Source: Comamonadaceae bacterium (lineage in GTDB: Bacteria; Pseudomonadota; Gammaproteobacteria; Burkholderiales; Burkholderiaceae). From it: a DNA stretch of 7,968 nt. Shown piece after piece: positions 7,228-7,968 of the stretch (position 1 is its first letter; every line of letters starts with the position of its first letter). Position numbers and translations under genes: made by a program. The notes under the pieces are model-generated. The model did not search any database, was not told the origin of the DNA, and saw only the letters and a list, made by a program, of their open reading frames with translations. The stretch covers positions 1 through 7,968 of the forward strand of contig CANKOT010000099.1 of the NCBI GenBank assembly GCA_947484245.1, given 5' to 3'.

Positions 7228-7686
7228 GTGGACAATTTTTTCCTGTTAGTGATAGCTGTCCTTTTTATCCTTTTGGCAGGTTTTCTGATTTTCTATTTTC
7301 AGACCCAGCAAAGCTTTCAAGAAATTACTGAAAAGCTGGATGAAATTCAGCATCCTCACGCTAGCATGCTTTCTTCAGAAACGCTCAAACGTGAGTTGGC
7401 AATGCACCACGACAAGCTGGTATTGCTTGAGGCTGACATTTCTAAAAACCGTCGTGAGTCCTTAACCGAAGAAGAACTGAAAATGTTTGATGTCGCGCGG
7501 CATCAAATCAAAGCCAGCATTGCCGGTCTCAAATCCAGTGGTGAATGGATAGGGCTTCCCTTTGAGCACGAGTGGACTGAAATGTTAGACAGATTGCCCA
7601 ATGTGTTGGGCTTGTACAGAAAGTCTGAGTCCGACAAGCGGGCCAAAGAACTTGATCAAGATCAAGGCGGAACGCCTGCCAACTAA
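7228..7686 (+). CDS. Unknown single-pass membrane protein with a helical cytoplasmic or periplasmic body
   Basis: I do not recognise this 152-residue protein. One strongly hydrophobic segment at about residues 4-24 (FFLLVIAVLFILLAGFLIFYF) should anchor it in the inner membrane. The rest is hydrophilic, highly charged and apparently mostly helical, with heptad-like stretches at about 25-75 that may form a coiled coil. No cysteine, CxxCH heme site or enzyme motif is present, so it is not a cytochrome itself. The tail is Lys/Asp/Gln-rich. GTG at 7228 was preferred because GAGG lies 6 bases upstream; a GTG at 7216 would add four residues but has no binding site. It sits 96 bases before ccmA on the same strand, so a role in cytochrome or envelope assembly is possible, but position is the only evidence. 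Confidence 0.75.
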   Translation: MDNFFLLVIAVLFILLAGFLIFYFQTQQSFQEITEKLDEIQHPHASMLSSETLKRELAMHHDKLVLLEADISKNRRESLTEEELKMFDVARHQIKASIAGLKSSGEWIGLPFEHEWTEMLDRLPNVLGLYRKSESDKRAKELDQDQGGTPAN

Positions 7687-7700
7687 GACAGAGCGTTAAA

Positions 7701-7820
7701 ATGAAAGGCAAAGTCATATTTGCCTATTTTTTTTTGACTTCTACCAATTCTGGATGGGCATCTTCTGCGATCATTCAGGCACATGTTCAGCGTTTCCAAT
7801 CTTTGTTGCTCCCGCGGTGA
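7701..7820 (+). CDS. Possible 39-residue signal-peptide-like ORF overlapping ccmA
   Basis: An ATG at 7701 opens a 39-codon frame ending at TGA 7818-7820, inside ccmA but in another frame. The peptide starts MKGKVIFAYFFLTS, with two lysines then a hydrophobic stretch, and has a possible signal-peptidase site after GWA at about residue 20. It could be a leader peptide that couples translation to ccmA, the remnant of an exported protein, or chance. A weak GAG lies seven bases or so before the start. A run of nine T residues (7728-7736 region) falls in codons 9-12. I cannot decide between these readings, so the call is tentative. Confidence 0.25.
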   Translation: MKGKVIFAYFFLTSTNSGWASSAIIQAHVQRFQSLLLPR

Positions 7821-7968
7821 AAAACGTCTGTTTTCAGGGGTTTCCTTTTCATTGCAAGTCGGTGAGTACTTGCATTTGGAGGGAGACAATGGCGTTGGAA
7901 AAACCAGCTTGCTAAGGCTAGCTTGCGGATTAAGCCCTCTGGAAGAGGGGCAGATTTGCTGGCAAGGC
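7783..7968 (+). CDS. ccmA: Heme exporter ATP-binding subunit CcmA, 5' part only
   Basis: The first 62 codons of an ABC ATPase are present and the frame is open to the window edge. The protein reads MFSVSNLCCSRGEKRLFSGV and continues with the Walker A loop GDNGVGKT at 34-41, then LLRLACGLSPLEEG and CWQG. This matches the remembered start of CcmA, the ATPase of the CcmAB(CD) complex that works in cytochrome c maturation to release holo-CcmE carrying heme, at the cytoplasmic face of the inner membrane. Full-length CcmA is about 200-215 residues, so roughly 70 percent lies outside. The ATG at 7783 has only a short AGG before it and lies within the 39-codon ORF, so coupled translation is possible. 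A generic ABC ATPase is the alternative. The EGDNGVGKTSLLR and WQG pattern favours CcmA, and ccmB/ccmC should follow. Confidence 0.82.
   Translation, partial: MFSVSNLCCSRGEKRLFSGVSFSLQVGEYLHLEGDNGVGKTSLLRLACGLSPLEEGQICWQG

Noticed and set aside
7092..7235. 48-residue N-terminal extension of the molybdenum hydroxylase subunit, from an ATG at 7235
   Set aside because: The extension is unlike the family, overlaps the divergent gene and its promoter candidate, and has no binding site. AAGGAG before GTG 7091 gives the better start.
7734..7762. Promoter for ccmA from a TTGACT box
   Set aside because: The -35 match is good, but no -10-like hexamer lies 16-18 bp downstream (GGGCAT, GGCATC, GCATCT).
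1..7968. CRISPR array, tRNA, rRNA, insertion sequence or phage attachment site
   Set aside because: No regularly spaced repeats, no tRNA-like clover-leaf ends, no transposase-like protein and no flanking duplications were seen on reading both strands by eye.

Overview
The window reads as an ordinary chromosomal segment from a betaproteobacterium, most likely order Burkholderiales and probably the Comamonadaceae (aquatic, Limnohabitans/Rhodoferax-like). This rests on remembered gene order (rpoZ-gmk-yicC diverging from rph-rdgB-hemW) and on how well the proteins match remembered family members. No database search was possible, so the placement is an inference.

Positions 1-1614 (minus strand): a housekeeping block runs YicC-type endoribonuclease, then guanylate kinase, then the first few bases of what is probably rpoZ. 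Positions 1685-4268 (plus strand): a tight operon encodes RNase PH, the house-cleaning nucleotide pyrophosphatase RdgB and the radical-SAM heme chaperone HemW, with gaps of 4 and 0 bases. The two blocks diverge from a 70-bp gap. Their shared theme is RNA processing and nucleotide-pool quality, with heme delivery at the end.

Positions 4296-7091 (minus strand): an accessory-looking pair comprises a large molybdenum hydroxylase catalytic subunit (xanthine dehydrogenase/CoxL family, AYRGAGR 'form II' type) and, downstream of it, a small MarR-like winged-helix regulator. The gap between them is A+T-rich and holds a 13-bp palindrome followed by a T tract. The FeS and FAD subunits that normally accompany such a catalytic subunit are not in the window and do not flank the gene.

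Positions 7092-7968: a 136-bp divergent gap contains overlapping inverted and direct repeats on a plausible promoter. It is followed on the plus strand by an unrecognised single-pass membrane protein with a helical, possibly coiled-coil body. Next comes a very short signal-peptide-like ORF, and then the 5' end of a gene whose product matches CcmA, the ATPase of the cytochrome c heme-export system. The ccmA gene runs off the right edge.

No tRNA, rRNA, CRISPR, insertion sequence or phage feature was seen. I found no convincing new multi-gene system. The points most worth a second look are the orphan molybdenum hydroxylase subunit, the repeat cluster at 7146-7184, and the unknown small proteins in front of ccmA.
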